A DNA stretch of 64,000 nt from Pseudocoprococcus catus (lineage in GTDB: Bacteria; Bacillota; Clostridia; Lachnospirales; Lachnospiraceae). Location: positions 1,231,739 to 1,295,738 of the forward strand of contig NZ_LR698973.1 in assembly GCF_902381825.1 (NCBI RefSeq), in the 5' to 3' direction. Shown here in pieces: positions 50,487 through 60,469 of this stretch; the stretch's first letter is position 1, and the number at the start of each line of letters is the position of its first letter. The position numbers and the translations under genes are program-made. The notes beneath the pieces are model-generated. The model was not told the origin of the DNA, did not search any database, and was given only the letters and a program-made list of their open reading frames with translations.

Positions 50487-51875
50487 ATGAAGAAACTGAT
50501 AAAAAACGGAACCATTGTATTGGAAGATAAGGTTATACAAGGGGATTTACTGATAGAGGATGAAGTGATCGCTGAAATCGGACAGAATTTAGATGCGGAG
50601 GGCGGACAGATCATCGACGCGACCGGGCTGGTTGTATTGCCTGGCGGTATTGATGTGCATACACACTTCAATATTGATGTTGGTGTAAGAGCTGTAGATG
50701 ATTTCAGTACGGGAACGATAGCGGCAGCTTTCGGCGGTACGACGACAATTGTTGATCATATGGGATTCGGTCCGAAAGGATGCAATCTGCATCATCAGCT
50801 GGGGGTTTATAAGGGGTATACGAATGGCAAGTGTGTAACAGACTATGGCATTCATGGTGTTTTCCAGGATATTAATGAGGATATTCTGAAAGAAACGGAA
50901 GTGATGATGGCAGATGGTGTATCAAGCTTCAAAATGTATCTGACTTATGACTACAAACTGGAAGATGCAGATACCCTCAAGGTGTTGAAGAAACTTAAAG
51001 ATATTGGCGGCATTACAACCGTACACTGTGAAAATGATGCGATTATTCACTATCTGAGAGATAAGTTTGTTGCTGAAGGAAAAACGGAGGCAAAATATCA
51101 CCCACAGTCCAGACCGCCATATTGTGAGGCAGAGGCTGTGGACAGAATGATCGCACTGGCAAAAGCAGCAGGAAAGGCTCCGCTGTATATCGTACATGTT
51201 TCGGCAAAGGAGAGTGTTAACCTGATCAGGGAGGCAAGAAAAGCAGGGGATACGGTCTTTGGAGAGACTTGTCCGCAGTATCTTGTATTAGATGAAAGCT
51301 GTTATGATGATCCGGTGGAAGGATTAAAGTTTATTTTGAGCCCGCCGCTCCGGGCTAAGGAGCATCAGGAAGCTATCTGGCAGGGAATCAAAGATGGGAC
51401 ATTGCAGGTGATTGCAACAGACCACTGCAGCTTCGATTTCCATGGAGATAAACAAAACGGCAAAGATGATTTCACAAAATGCCCGAATGGTGCGCCGGGA
51501 GTAGAGACACGAATGCCAATTGTTTTCTCGGAAGGTGTATCGAAAGGCCGATTGAGTTTGAATGAATTTGCAGCAGTGACAAGTACGAATCCGGCCAAAA
51601 TTTTTGGTATGTACCCAAAGAAAGGTGTTCTGGCGCCAGGCAGTGATGCAGATATTGTGCTGGTGAATCCGGATATGGAAGTAACGATTACGAAGAATAT
51701 TTTGCATGAGAATGTAGATTATACACCGTATGAAGGCATTCAGGTCAAAGGATGGCCGGTGATGACAATGGTTCGGGGGCAGGCAGTGGTAGAAAATGAA
51801 AGACTGCAGGTTCCGCTGGGATTTGGACGCTACATTAACAGAAAACCTGTTAAATATACGGAATTATTAAAGTGA
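50487..51875 (+). CDS. hydA: Dihydropyrimidinase / D-hydantoinase
   Basis: Metal-dependent cyclic amidohydrolase that opens dihydropyrimidines or hydantoins. 462 residues. The metal ligands are DVHTHF near residue 60, the carbamylated Lys in SSFKMYLTYD, then HCENDA, IVHVSA and the Asp in IATDHCSF. The frame is open from 50376, but that region contains the pgi terminator; ATG 50487 with AGGAGG is the true start. A related function such as allantoinase-like is less likely given the hydantoinase-type TDHCSFDFHGDKQNG segment. No other pyrimidine-degradation gene is adjacent. Confidence 0.9.
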   Translation: MKKLIKNGTIVLEDKVIQGDLLIEDEVIAEIGQNLDAEGGQIIDATGLVVLPGGIDVHTHFNIDVGVRAVDDFSTGTIAAAFGGTTTIVDHMGFGPKGCNLHHQLGVYKGYTNGKCVTDYGIHGVFQDINEDILKETEVMMADGVSSFKMYLTYDYKLEDADTLKVLKKLKDIGGITTVHCENDAIIHYLRDKFVAEGKTEAKYHPQSRPPYCEAEAVDRMIALAKAAGKAPLYIVHVSAKESVNLIREARKAGDTVFGETCPQYLVLDESCYDDPVEGLKFILSPPLRAKEHQEAIWQGIKDGTLQVIATDHCSFDFHGDKQNGKDDFTKCPNGAPGVETRMPIVFSEGVSKGRLSLNEFAAVTSTNPAKIFGMYPKKGVLAPGSDADIVLVNPDMEVTITKNILHENVDYTPYEGIQVKGWPVMTMVRGQAVVENERLQVPLGFGRYINRKPVKYTELLK

Positions 51876-51951
51876 ACGGCCAATCGTGCAGACGGCATTC
51901 CAGATAGAAGCATGAATGGTATATGGTAAGTGCAGCAATGGAGATATGAAA

Positions 51952-53634
51952 ATGGCAGAAAAAAAGGAAAAAATAATTTATATAAGTGGACATAGAAATC
52001 CGGATACAGATTCCATCTGTTCAGCCATGGCATTAGCAGATCTCAAGAATAAGATTTCAGCCAGACAGGTGGCAGATGAGCATGCAGACAGAGTTGTGTA
52101 TAAAGCTGTTCGGGCGGGACATTTGAATCAGGAAACCCGATATGTGATGAAGGCATTTGATGTGACGGCTCCAACCTATATGAGAGATGCCAGAACACAG
52201 ATTAAAGATATATTTGATGATAAAACACAGAGCGTCAGCGGCAATATTTCCCTAAGACAGGCATGGAAGACAATGCGTGCAGTCAAAAAAGCGACCCTTG
52301 CAATTACAGACAGCAAGGGACACCTGGAAGGTCTGATTTCAACGGGAGACATAGCAAAGTCCTATATGGCTGTTTTTGATAACTGCATTCTGGCACAGGC
52401 GCATACACCTTATGTGAATATCATTGATACAGTTGAGGGCGAATTGCTGGCCGGTGATGCAAAACAATGTGTAACTTCAGGAAAGGTTGTTATTTCAACG
52501 GCCAATACAGAGATTATTAAGGACCATATTGATGCCGGTGATGTCGTTATTCTGGGAAATCGGTATGAGGCACAGCTGTGTGCACTGGAGCAGCATGCTT
52601 CCGTCATTATCGTGTGTGATGGTGCCCCGGTTTCACGAACAATCAGAAAAATTGCCGGAGACAATGGATGCGCGGTCATCAGTACGGCTTATGATACATA
52701 TGCAGTAGCAAGACTTATCAATCAGAGCCTCCCGGTTTCTTACTTTATGACAAAAGAGAATCTGGTGGTTTTTAAAGAAAACAGTTATGTGGATGATATC
52801 AAGGATATCATGATGAAAGAAAGAATCAGAGATTTCCCTGTTGTGACGGAAGATGATTGCTATGCAGGGATGATCTCCAGGCGTAATCTGATTGATATGA
52901 ACAAGAAAAAATTTATCCTGGTGGACCACAATGAGGCAGATCAGGCCATCAATGGCATTGAAGAAACTGAAATTGTGGAGATCATCGATCACCATAAACT
53001 TGGAACGATTGAGACGATTAAACCGGTGAATGTACGAAATCAACCGGTTGGATGCACAGCAACAATTATTTATCAGATGTATATTGAGAATGATATAGAA
53101 ATTTCAAAGACAGTGGCCGGTCTGCTTTGCTCAGCCATTATATCGGATACGCTGCTGTTCCGTTCACCAACCTGTACACCGCTGGATGAGCTGGCGGCTG
53201 AAAAGCTGGCTGAAATTGCCGGATTGGATATGGAAGCCCATGCGGTAGCGATGTTTGATGCAGGCAGCGATTTGAAATCGAAGACGAATGAAGAAATATT
53301 ATATCAGGATTTTAAGAAATTTAAATCCGGAGATACAACATTTGGTGTGGGCCAGGTGACATCGATGAATGCGGAAGAACTCAAGAAACTGAAGGATAAG
53401 ATGAAACCGTTCTTGGAAAGTGCCCGGACAAAAGAGAATATAGATATGCTTTTCCTTCTGCTCACAGACATTCTGAGCGAAAATTCTTATGTGATTTATG
53501 CCGGTGCAGAGGCAGAAAATATTCTTTCCCAGGGATTTAATCAGATGCCGGTGGATGGAGAAGCCCTTCTTGAGGGTGTTGTATCACGAAAGAAGCAGTT
53601 TGTGCCTGTAATGATGGGTATGTTGATGGCATAG
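51952..53634 (+). CDS. CBS-domain manganese-dependent inorganic pyrophosphatase 1
   Basis: Family II pyrophosphatase (DHH superfamily) of about 560 residues. The first DHH half has GHRNPDTDSICSA. It is split by an inserted regulatory block (about residues 70-310) with two CBS domains and a DRTGG-like domain between them, then the second half has ILVDHNE, EIIDHHKLG and the DHHA2 region. Such inserts bind adenine nucleotides and regulate activity in CBS-PPases. Among in-frame ATGs, 51952 has the best spacing from GGAG. It is followed 12 nt later by a close paralogue. Confidence 0.9.
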   Translation: MAEKKEKIIYISGHRNPDTDSICSAMALADLKNKISARQVADEHADRVVYKAVRAGHLNQETRYVMKAFDVTAPTYMRDARTQIKDIFDDKTQSVSGNISLRQAWKTMRAVKKATLAITDSKGHLEGLISTGDIAKSYMAVFDNCILAQAHTPYVNIIDTVEGELLAGDAKQCVTSGKVVISTANTEIIKDHIDAGDVVILGNRYEAQLCALEQHASVIIVCDGAPVSRTIRKIAGDNGCAVISTAYDTYAVARLINQSLPVSYFMTKENLVVFKENSYVDDIKDIMMKERIRDFPVVTEDDCYAGMISRRNLIDMNKKKFILVDHNEADQAINGIEETEIVEIIDHHKLGTIETIKPVNVRNQPVGCTATIIYQMYIENDIEISKTVAGLLCSAIISDTLLFRSPTCTPLDELAAEKLAEIAGLDMEAHAVAMFDAGSDLKSKTNEEILYQDFKKFKSGDTTFGVGQVTSMNAEELKKLKDKMKPFLESARTKENIDMLFLLLTDILSENSYVIYAGAEAENILSQGFNQMPVDGEALLEGVVSRKKQFVPVMMGMLMA

Positions 53635-53646
53635 GAGGAATCGGAA

Positions 53647-55296
53647 ATGAGCAATGAAAAAGAAATATTTGTCATAGGTCATAAAAACCCGGATACAGAT
53701 TCAATCTGCTCAGCAATCGCCTATGCATATTTTAAGAACCAGATCAGCAAAAGCAATTGCTATAAAGCAAAACGCGCCGGGGAAGTGAACTCAGAGACAC
53801 AGTATGTTCTGGACAAATTTGGTGTGAAGGCACCGGAATATGTGGATAATGTCAGAAATCAGGTCAAGGACAGTGGATTAAAAGAAGCTGAACGTGTCTC
53901 AAAGGATATGTCGGTCAAAAAAGCGTGGGAATTACTGAGCAGCAAGCGTGAATCTACATTGACGGTTGTGAATGATAATGGCGGCCTGGAAGGACTGATG
54001 ACAATCGGAGATATTGCCAAGTCCATTATGGATGTGTCCGGTGGAAGAGCATTGGCGGATGCAAAGACATCTTACAAGAATATCGTTGAAACATTGAAGG
54101 CAGAAGTCCTTGCAGGCAATATTGACCATAAAACGGCTACAGGAAAAGTAATTGTTGCAGCTGCAAATCCTGATCTGATGGAGGAATCCATTGAAGCCGG
54201 CGATATGGTCATTATGGGGGATCGCTACGAATCTCAGCTGTGTGCGATTGAAATGCAGGCGGCGTGTCTGATCATTAGTATCGGATGTGAGGTTTCACCG
54301 GCGATTATACAGCTGGCAGAGGAAAAGAACTGCATTATTTTAAGAACTGCGTATGACACATTTATCACTGCAAGGCTTTTGAATCAGAGTATCCCGATTG
54401 GCTATTTTATGATCAAGAATAATCTGACTTATTTCAGAACCGATGATTACACGGAAGAAATTCGCAGTATCATGGCTAAGATGCGTTATAGAGATTATCC
54501 GGTCCTGGATAGTGAGGGCAGACTTGTCGGAATGATGACGCGTCACAGTTTGTTGGAAATGGATAAGAAAAAGGTCATTCTCGTGGATCATAATGAGAGC
54601 GGACAGGCTGTAGACGGACTGCATGAAGCAGAAATAGAAGAAATCGTTGATCATCATAAGCTCGGATTTGTGGAAACCATTCGTCCGATTATGTTCAGAA
54701 ATCAGCCGGTAGGATGTACAGCTACCATCATTTATATGATGTTTAAGGAGAAAAAGATGGAGATTCCTGAAAAGATTGCAGGTTTGATGTGCTCGGCTAT
54801 TATTTCAGATACGCTTTTATATCGTTCGCCAACCTGTACGGCCATCGACAAGATTGCAGCAGAAGAACTGGCAGCTATAGCAGGGATAGAAACTGAGGCA
54901 CATGCCAAGGCAATGTTTGCAGCGGGAAGCAATCTCAGCAAAAAGACAACAGAAGAAATTTTTTATCAGGATTTCAAAAAATTCAAATCCGGAGATATTT
55001 CTTATGGAATTGGTCAGATCAGTTCAATGGATCATGATGAACTGACGGCAATTGTCGACAGGTTGACAGAATTTATGGAGAAAGTACGTCCGGAGACCGG
55101 ATTGAATATGCTTTTCTTCATGCTGACAGATATCCTTCAGGAGTCGACAACATTGATCTGTGTAGGACCGGATGCATTGACAGGCGTTGCATCTTACAGT
55201 GGTTGTCCGGTTCAGGGCAACACGGTCATTATGGAAGGCGTTGTATCGCGTAAGAAACAGGTAGTACCAACATTAATGCAGGCATTTCAATCTTAA
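53647..55296 (+). CDS. CBS-domain manganese-dependent inorganic pyrophosphatase 2
   Basis: A 549-residue paralogue of the preceding protein with the same domain order: GHKNPDTDSICSA, CBS, DRTGG-like, CBS, ILVDHNESGQAVDG, EIVDHHKLG, then DHHA2. By eye roughly half of the positions are identical to the first copy; the regulatory block differs most. All catalytic motifs are intact in both. ATG 53647 follows GGAGGAATCGGAA, so both genes share a transcript. Confidence 0.9.
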   Translation: MSNEKEIFVIGHKNPDTDSICSAIAYAYFKNQISKSNCYKAKRAGEVNSETQYVLDKFGVKAPEYVDNVRNQVKDSGLKEAERVSKDMSVKKAWELLSSKRESTLTVVNDNGGLEGLMTIGDIAKSIMDVSGGRALADAKTSYKNIVETLKAEVLAGNIDHKTATGKVIVAAANPDLMEESIEAGDMVIMGDRYESQLCAIEMQAACLIISIGCEVSPAIIQLAEEKNCIILRTAYDTFITARLLNQSIPIGYFMIKNNLTYFRTDDYTEEIRSIMAKMRYRDYPVLDSEGRLVGMMTRHSLLEMDKKKVILVDHNESGQAVDGLHEAEIEEIVDHHKLGFVETIRPIMFRNQPVGCTATIIYMMFKEKKMEIPEKIAGLMCSAIISDTLLYRSPTCTAIDKIAAEELAAIAGIETEAHAKAMFAAGSNLSKKTTEEIFYQDFKKFKSGDISYGIGQISSMDHDELTAIVDRLTEFMEKVRPETGLNMLFFMLTDILQESTTLICVGPDALTGVASYSGCPVQGNTVIMEGVVSRKKQVVPTLMQAFQS

Positions 55297-55344
55297 TTGC
55301 TGCAAGTGTTGAATGAAGTCACGAACAATAGAAAGGCAGAGAAA

Positions 55345-55965
55345 ATGAGCAAACAATTGTGGAAGCCGGGAAATATGCTGTATCCGCTGCCGGCTGTTCT
55401 GGTATCCTGCGGGGATAAAGCCGGCAATTATAATGTACTGACGGTTGCATGGACAGGAACAATCTGTTCGGATCCTGCGATGGTGTACGTTTCTGTAAGA
55501 AAAAACAGATATTCACATCATATGCTAGAGGAAACCGGAGAATTTTATATTAATCTGACAACAGAGGCATTGGCATTTGCAACAGATTACTGTGGTGTGA
55601 AATCAGGAAAGGATTTGAACAAATTCGAGGAGATGCATCTGACCCCTGAGATGGGGATGCTGTCATGGGCACCAATGATCAAAGAGAGCCCGGTATGTAT
55701 TGCCTGTGAAGTTGTGAGAATAGAAGAACTTGGCAGTCATGATATGTTTATTGCCAATGTCAAAGGTGTTTATGCTGATGAGACCTATATGGATGAAAAG
55801 GGTAAGTTTGATCTTATCAAAGCGAAACCGATTGTGTATTCACACGGGCAATATTACGGATTAGGACGTTACATCGGCAAGTTTGGCTATTCTGTGCAGA
55901 AAAATCCTGCAAAAGTCAAGAAAGCCTCAGTGCATAAAACAAAGGCCAATAATAAAAAAGCATGA
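55345..55965 (+). CDS. Flavin reductase-family protein
   Basis: FMN-binding split-barrel protein of 206 residues. The segments PLPAVLVSCGDKAGNYNVLT, ISVRKNRYSHHMLEETGEFY-like and EFYINLTTEALA match flavin reductase/flavoredoxin proteins. ATG 55345 is preceded by AAAGGCAGAG; the frame is open from 55297. The stop overlaps the cbiD start (ATGA), so it is first in the cobalamin operon and may supply reduced flavin or electrons for cobalt reduction. That link is inferred from position only. Confidence 0.85.
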   Translation: MSKQLWKPGNMLYPLPAVLVSCGDKAGNYNVLTVAWTGTICSDPAMVYVSVRKNRYSHHMLEETGEFYINLTTEALAFATDYCGVKSGKDLNKFEEMHLTPEMGMLSWAPMIKESPVCIACEVVRIEELGSHDMFIANVKGVYADETYMDEKGKFDLIKAKPIVYSHGQYYGLGRYIGKFGYSVQKNPAKVKKASVHKTKANNKKA

Positions 55966-57119
55966 TTGATTACAGGAGGAAAACAGTCATCAAAGGTCAG
56001 CAGGAATTAAGATGCGGCTATACAACCGGAACATGTGCGGCAGCTGCTGCCAAAGCCGCCGCGGTTACTTTGTTGAGCGGCGAAATTTGCAGGGATGTTT
56101 CCCTGCAGCTTCCGGGAGGCGAGCATATTATTCTTGAAACTGAGTTCCTGGAATGCAGTGAAAATTGCGTGAAGTGCGGAATGATAAAAGATGCCGGAGA
56201 TGACCCGGATATTACGAATGGACTGCTCATATGCGCAGCTGTTGAAAAAACAGAAGGAGAAACAATTCTCATAGATGGCGGAATGGGCGTCGGACGCGTG
56301 ACAAAACCAGGGCTTGATCAGCCTGTGGGTGCAGCGGCAATCAATTCTGTGCCAAGGAAGATGATCCATGAAGCAGTGGAAGATGTGCGCAGGCAGTATG
56401 CCTGGGAAAAAGGACTGAAGGTCACTGTTTTTATTCCAAATGGGAAGGAAAAGGCAGAAAAAACACTGAATCCGATGCTTGGCATTGTAGGGGGACTTTC
56501 TGTGCTTGGAACAACAGGTATTGTTGAACCGATGAGTGAGAAAGCATTAATTGATACAATTGCAGTGGATATCCGAATGCACCGGGCACAGAATGAAGAT
56601 ATTCTTCTTATGGCTCCGGGCAATTACGGACTGGATTATCTAAAGGCGGCTTATCATATCCATCCAGATCAGGTGATAAAAATCAGCAATTTTATTGGAG
56701 ACAGTATTGATCTGGCGGTTTGTGAAGGGGCATCGGGGATTGTCCTTGCAGGGCACATTGGCAAGTTGATCAAAGTCGCCGGAGGAATTATGAATACCCA
56801 TTCTCATCAGGCGGATGCCAGAATGGAGATAATGACAGCCTATGCGGCAATGGCCGGAGCGGGGAATGATATTTTGCGTCAGATTATGTCTTCAGTAACG
56901 ACGGATGCCGGGATGGAAATTCTGCAGCAGTGCGGACTTTTAACAGAGACAATGCAGTTAATTCTTGAGAAAATAGAGGCACATGTGAAAAAAAGAGCCG
57001 GAAGCCAGATTGAGATTGGCATTATTATATTTTCAAATGTATTCGGGATGCTGGGACAGACAGAAAATGTACCGAATCTGTTTAAGAAGATGAATGCTGC
57101 ACAGCATAAGGAGGAATAA
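55962..57119 (+). CDS. cbiD: Cobalt-precorrin-5B C1-methyltransferase
   Basis: Methylates C1 of the corrin ring in the oxygen-independent cobalamin route. 385 residues. The N-terminal RCGYTTGTCAAAAAKAA, the central GGTTGIVEPMSE-like segment (LGTTGIVEPMSEKAL) and APGNYG are typical. The gene starts inside the preceding stop (ATGA overlap at 55962). No other start lies near the GGAGG found at 55975, so coupling to the flavin reductase is likely. Confidence 0.94.
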   Translation: MIDYRRKTVIKGQQELRCGYTTGTCAAAAAKAAAVTLLSGEICRDVSLQLPGGEHIILETEFLECSENCVKCGMIKDAGDDPDITNGLLICAAVEKTEGETILIDGGMGVGRVTKPGLDQPVGAAAINSVPRKMIHEAVEDVRRQYAWEKGLKVTVFIPNGKEKAEKTLNPMLGIVGGLSVLGTTGIVEPMSEKALIDTIAVDIRMHRAQNEDILLMAPGNYGLDYLKAAYHIHPDQVIKISNFIGDSIDLAVCEGASGIVLAGHIGKLIKVAGGIMNTHSHQADARMEIMTAYAAMAGAGNDILRQIMSSVTTDAGMEILQQCGLLTETMQLILEKIEAHVKKRAGSQIEIGIIIFSNVFGMLGQTENVPNLFKKMNAAQHKEE

Positions 57120-57121
57120 GG

Positions 57122-57820
57122 GTGAGCGGCTGTTTGTACAGTGTGGGTGTAGGTCCGGGAGATCCGGAACTGATGACTTTAAAGGCAGTTAAGATAATCA
57201 GGAATTGTCAGGTTCTGGTTTTGCCGGCGGAAAGTAAAGAAAAATGTGTGGCCTATCAGATTGCGAGGCGGGCAATACCGGAAATTGAAGATAAGACAAC
57301 TGTCTGTCTTGTCATGCCAATGACAAAAGACAAAGACAGGCTTGAAAAAAGCCATAGAGAGGGAACCCAAAAGGTGGCAGAGGTCCTGGATGCAGGAAAG
57401 GATGCAGCCTTTCTGACGTTGGGCGATCCGACTGTATATGCTACATCCATGTATATCCATCAGCGAATTGCCGGGATGGGGTATCGGACATCCATTGTCA
57501 GCGGTGTGCCTTCTTTTTGTGCTGCGGCGGCAAAACTTGGCGTTTCTCTTGGCGAGAAGCAGGAACAGATCCATATTATCCCTGCAAGTTATGATGTTGA
57601 AGCGGCGATGCAGCTTCCCGGAACCAAAATCCTCATGAAAGCAGGGAAAAAGATGCCGGCTGTCAGACAGTGCGTCAAAGAACATCATGGATGGGCTGCA
57701 ATGGTGGAAAATTGCGGCATGGCAGAAGAACATCTGTGGATAAATGCAGAAGATATGCCGGAACATCCGGGATATTATACCCTTGTCATTGTGAAAGATC
57801 GGAAGGATGAAGAAGAATGA
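57122..57820 (+). CDS. cbiL: Cobalt-factor II C20-methyltransferase
   Basis: S-adenosylmethionine-dependent methyltransferase of the tetrapyrrole methylase family, 232 residues. The glycine motif VGVGPGDPELMTLKA, LGDPTVYATSMYI and SGVPSFCAAAAKLG are CbiL/CobI-like. The start is GTG 57122, directly after the cbiD stop, with AAGGAGG inside the end of cbiD. Part of the overlapping cbi operon. Confidence 0.92.
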   Translation: MSGCLYSVGVGPGDPELMTLKAVKIIRNCQVLVLPAESKEKCVAYQIARRAIPEIEDKTTVCLVMPMTKDKDRLEKSHREGTQKVAEVLDAGKDAAFLTLGDPTVYATSMYIHQRIAGMGYRTSIVSGVPSFCAAAAKLGVSLGEKQEQIHIIPASYDVEAAMQLPGTKILMKAGKKMPAVRQCVKEHHGWAAMVENCGMAEEHLWINAEDMPEHPGYYTLVIVKDRKDEEE

Positions 57821-58614
57821 TACATTTTGTAGGAGCAGGACCGGGAGCGCCGGATTTAATTACAATAAGGGGACAAAAGCTGCTTGCAAAGGCTGATGTG
57901 ATCATTTATGCCGGTTCTCTGGTCAATCCGGCATTGCTGGAAGTAAAAAAGCCGGAATGTGCAGTTTATAACAGTGCCCATATGACCTTAGAAGAAGTTC
58001 TGGATGTGATGAAGAAAGCGGAACAGTCAGGAAAGACAACTGTCCGACTGCATACGGGAGACCCAAGCCTTTATGGTGCGATTCGTGAGCAGATGGATGC
58101 TTTGAAAAAGATGAATATTGCATATGATATTTGTCCCGGTGTCAGTGCGTTCTGCGGCACGGCATCGGCACTGGAATTGGAATATACATTGCCGGGAGTG
58201 TCCCAGACGGTTATTATCAGCCGTACAGCGGGAAGAACGCCGGTGCCGGAGCGGGAATCTATTCCTCAGCTGGCAAGACATCAGGCAACGATGGTCCTTT
58301 TCCTGAGTACAGGCCATTTGCCGAAACTTCAGAAAGAGCTGATAGAAGGCGGCTATACAGCGGCTACACCGGCTGCAATCTGCTATAAGGCGACATGGCC
58401 GGAGGAAAAAAGATTTTTTTGTACGGTGGGGACGCTGGCGGAGACGGCAGAGCGGGAAAACATTACAAGTACAGCATTGATTGTGGTGGGCAATATCATC
58501 GGAGAACAGTATGATCGGTCCCTTTTGTATGACCCTTCGTTTACGACGGCATTTCGAGAAGCAACAGAAACCACGAACGGATCTGATACAGATAAAGCCG
58601 GTATGAATCAATAA
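57817..58614 (+). CDS. cbiF: Cobalt-precorrin-4 C11-methyltransferase
   Basis: Tetrapyrrole methylase of 265 residues. FVGAGPGAPDLITIRG, LHTGDPSLYGAI and GVSAFCGTASALELEYTLPG mark it as CbiF/CobM. It overlaps cbiL by 4 nt (ATGA). The C-terminal tail after about residue 250 is polar and probably disordered. Confidence 0.94.
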   Translation: MIHFVGAGPGAPDLITIRGQKLLAKADVIIYAGSLVNPALLEVKKPECAVYNSAHMTLEEVLDVMKKAEQSGKTTVRLHTGDPSLYGAIREQMDALKKMNIAYDICPGVSAFCGTASALELEYTLPGVSQTVIISRTAGRTPVPERESIPQLARHQATMVLFLSTGHLPKLQKELIEGGYTAATPAAICYKATWPEEKRFFCTVGTLAETAERENITSTALIVVGNIIGEQYDRSLLYDPSFTTAFREATETTNGSDTDKAGMNQ

Positions 58615-58618
58615 CAGT

Positions 58619-59716
58619 ATGAAAACAGCGGTTATTAGTTTTACACAGAATGGCAATGCCTGCAATCGGAGAATTATAACCGGCCTGAAGATGGCAGGCT
58701 ATACGACGGAAGGGTTTTACGGCGGCCGTTATAAAGAGAATGACAGTTTAGCAAAAGAAATTTTGCGTCCTGCTGCCAAAAAGGTAGCTGAATGGACAAA
58801 GGATGCTTTTGAAAAGTATGATGCTATTGTATTTGTCGGGGCAGCGGCGATAGCTGTGCGCAGTATTGCCCCCTGTCTGAAAGATAAATTAACCGATCCG
58901 GCAGTCTTAGTTGTGGACGAAAAAAGTCAGTATGTCATTCCGATACTTTCAGGTCATGTGGGAGGAGCCAATGCACTGGCAGTCCAGTTGGCAGCGTATT
59001 TGCAGGCAATACCTGTTATCACAACTGCGACCGATATTCAGGGTTTGTTTGCCGTCGATGTGTTTGCAGTGAAGAATCATTTGCTGATAACGGATCGAAG
59101 AAAAGCAAAAGAGTTATCTGCTTCGATCCTTGAATATGAACAGAAATTGGTTTATGCGGATGCCATGCTGACACATGAAGCGGTGCTACCGAAATACCTG
59201 AGTATAACAGATGAAGTTGAAAAGGCGGATATTATTATTGATTATCATCGGTTGTCCGACAATATGAAGGGACTGCAGCTGATACCTGAAAAGACAGTAT
59301 GGATTGGGATCGGATGCCGTAAAGGTACAGAGGCTGACATGATTAAAGCGGCAATCAGATATTTTTTGACGGAACATGCGATTGATGAACGGTCTGTTGC
59401 CGGGATAGCTTCAATAGATGTAAAAGCACAGGAACAGGGGATTCTTGATGCGTGCAGAGAATATAACTGGCCTTTTAGCACATTTTCAGCAGAAAAACTG
59501 TGTGCTTTGGAGGGTGACTTTACAGCGTCTGAATTTGTTAAAAGTCATGTTGGTGTGGATAATGTCTGTGAGCGGTCTGCACTTTGTGCAGCCGGGGAGA
59601 ATGAAGAAAACGGCATCATCGGACATGGAGAGACCATACTTCTTATCAGAAAGGAAATTATGCCTGGGATTACACTGGCTGCGGCCGGTACAGGCAGGAG
59701 GTTAAGATTTGAGTAA
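58619..59716 (+). CDS. cbiG: Cobalt-precorrin-5A hydrolase
   Basis: Opens the delta-lactone of cobalt-precorrin-5A, releasing acetaldehyde. 365 residues. The N-terminal domain (FVGAAAIAVRSIAPCLKDK, SGHVGGANALA) and the C-terminal CobE-like domain (VWIGIGCRKGTEADMI, then TSLA-equivalent GIASIDVKAQEQG) are both present. ATG 58619 follows the cbiF stop by 4 nt and the gene overlaps cbiH. Confidence 0.93.
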   Translation: MKTAVISFTQNGNACNRRIITGLKMAGYTTEGFYGGRYKENDSLAKEILRPAAKKVAEWTKDAFEKYDAIVFVGAAAIAVRSIAPCLKDKLTDPAVLVVDEKSQYVIPILSGHVGGANALAVQLAAYLQAIPVITTATDIQGLFAVDVFAVKNHLLITDRRKAKELSASILEYEQKLVYADAMLTHEAVLPKYLSITDEVEKADIIIDYHRLSDNMKGLQLIPEKTVWIGIGCRKGTEADMIKAAIRYFLTEHAIDERSVAGIASIDVKAQEQGILDACREYNWPFSTFSAEKLCALEGDFTASEFVKSHVGVDNVCERSALCAAGENEENGIIGHGETILLIRKEIMPGITLAAAGTGRRLRFE

Positions 59717-60443
59717 GTTATATGTAGTCGGCATCGGACCGGGCGGTTATGAACAGATGACAGTAAAGGCCGTTAAGGTGCTGGAAGAATGTGATATCAT
59801 TGTGGGGTATACGGTATATGTGGATTTAGTTGCGGAGCATTTTGCAGGAAAAGAAATGCTGACAACACCAATGCGGCAAGAAGAGAAACGCTGCAGAATG
59901 GCCTTTGACGAAGTCATGAAAGGTAGAAATACAGCGATGATCTGCTCGGGAGATGCCGGTGTATACGGCATGTCAGGCCTTATTTATGAAATCAGTCGTG
60001 ATTATCCGGGGATTGAAATAGAAATTGTCAGCGGTGTGACAGCAGCCTTGAGCGGCGGTGCCGTACTTGGAGCGCCGCTGATGCATGATTTTGCTGTTAT
60101 TAGTCTCAGTGATCTGATGACGCCATGGACGTTGATCGAGAAGCGTCTGGCAGCTGCCGCAAGTGCAGATATGGCTATTTGCCTGTATAATCCGTCAAGT
60201 AAAAAGCGCAGGGATTATCTTAATAAGGCCTGTCGGATTGTGATGCAGTCTGCTTTGCCGGAAACAGTCTGCGGTATTGTCAAACAAATTGGCCGTGAGG
60301 GTGAAAGTTGTCAGGTCATGACGCTTCAGGAATTGTCGAATTATGAGGCGGATATGTTTACAACAGTATTTATCGGAAATAGTACAACTAAAGTCATCAA
60401 TGGCAAGATGGTGACGCCAAGAGGCTATAAACTGAGTGAATAG
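59709..60443 (+). CDS. cbiH: Precorrin-3B / cobalt-factor III C17-methyltransferase
   Basis: Ring-contracting methyltransferase of 244 residues. VVGIGPGGYEQMTVKA, ICSGDAGVYGMSGLIYE and SGVTAALSGGAVLGAPLMHD are typical of CbiH/CobJ. The start is TTG 59709 with AGGAGG upstream, overlapping cbiG by 8 nt. Last gene of the cbi operon in this window; other steps (cbiC, cbiE, cbiT, cbiJ, cbiA and later genes) are not here. Confidence 0.94.
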   Translation: MSKLYVVGIGPGGYEQMTVKAVKVLEECDIIVGYTVYVDLVAEHFAGKEMLTTPMRQEEKRCRMAFDEVMKGRNTAMICSGDAGVYGMSGLIYEISRDYPGIEIEIVSGVTAALSGGAVLGAPLMHDFAVISLSDLMTPWTLIEKRLAAAASADMAICLYNPSSKKRRDYLNKACRIVMQSALPETVCGIVKQIGREGESCQVMTLQELSNYEADMFTTVFIGNSTTKVINGKMVTPRGYKLSE

Positions 60444-60469
60444 CGGTAATCGGAGGGGTTGAGGGCTGT

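Noticed and set aside
55297..55961. Cobalamin riboswitch before the cbi operon
   Set aside because: No cobalamin-box-like conserved segment was seen, and the leader region is too short and mostly coding.
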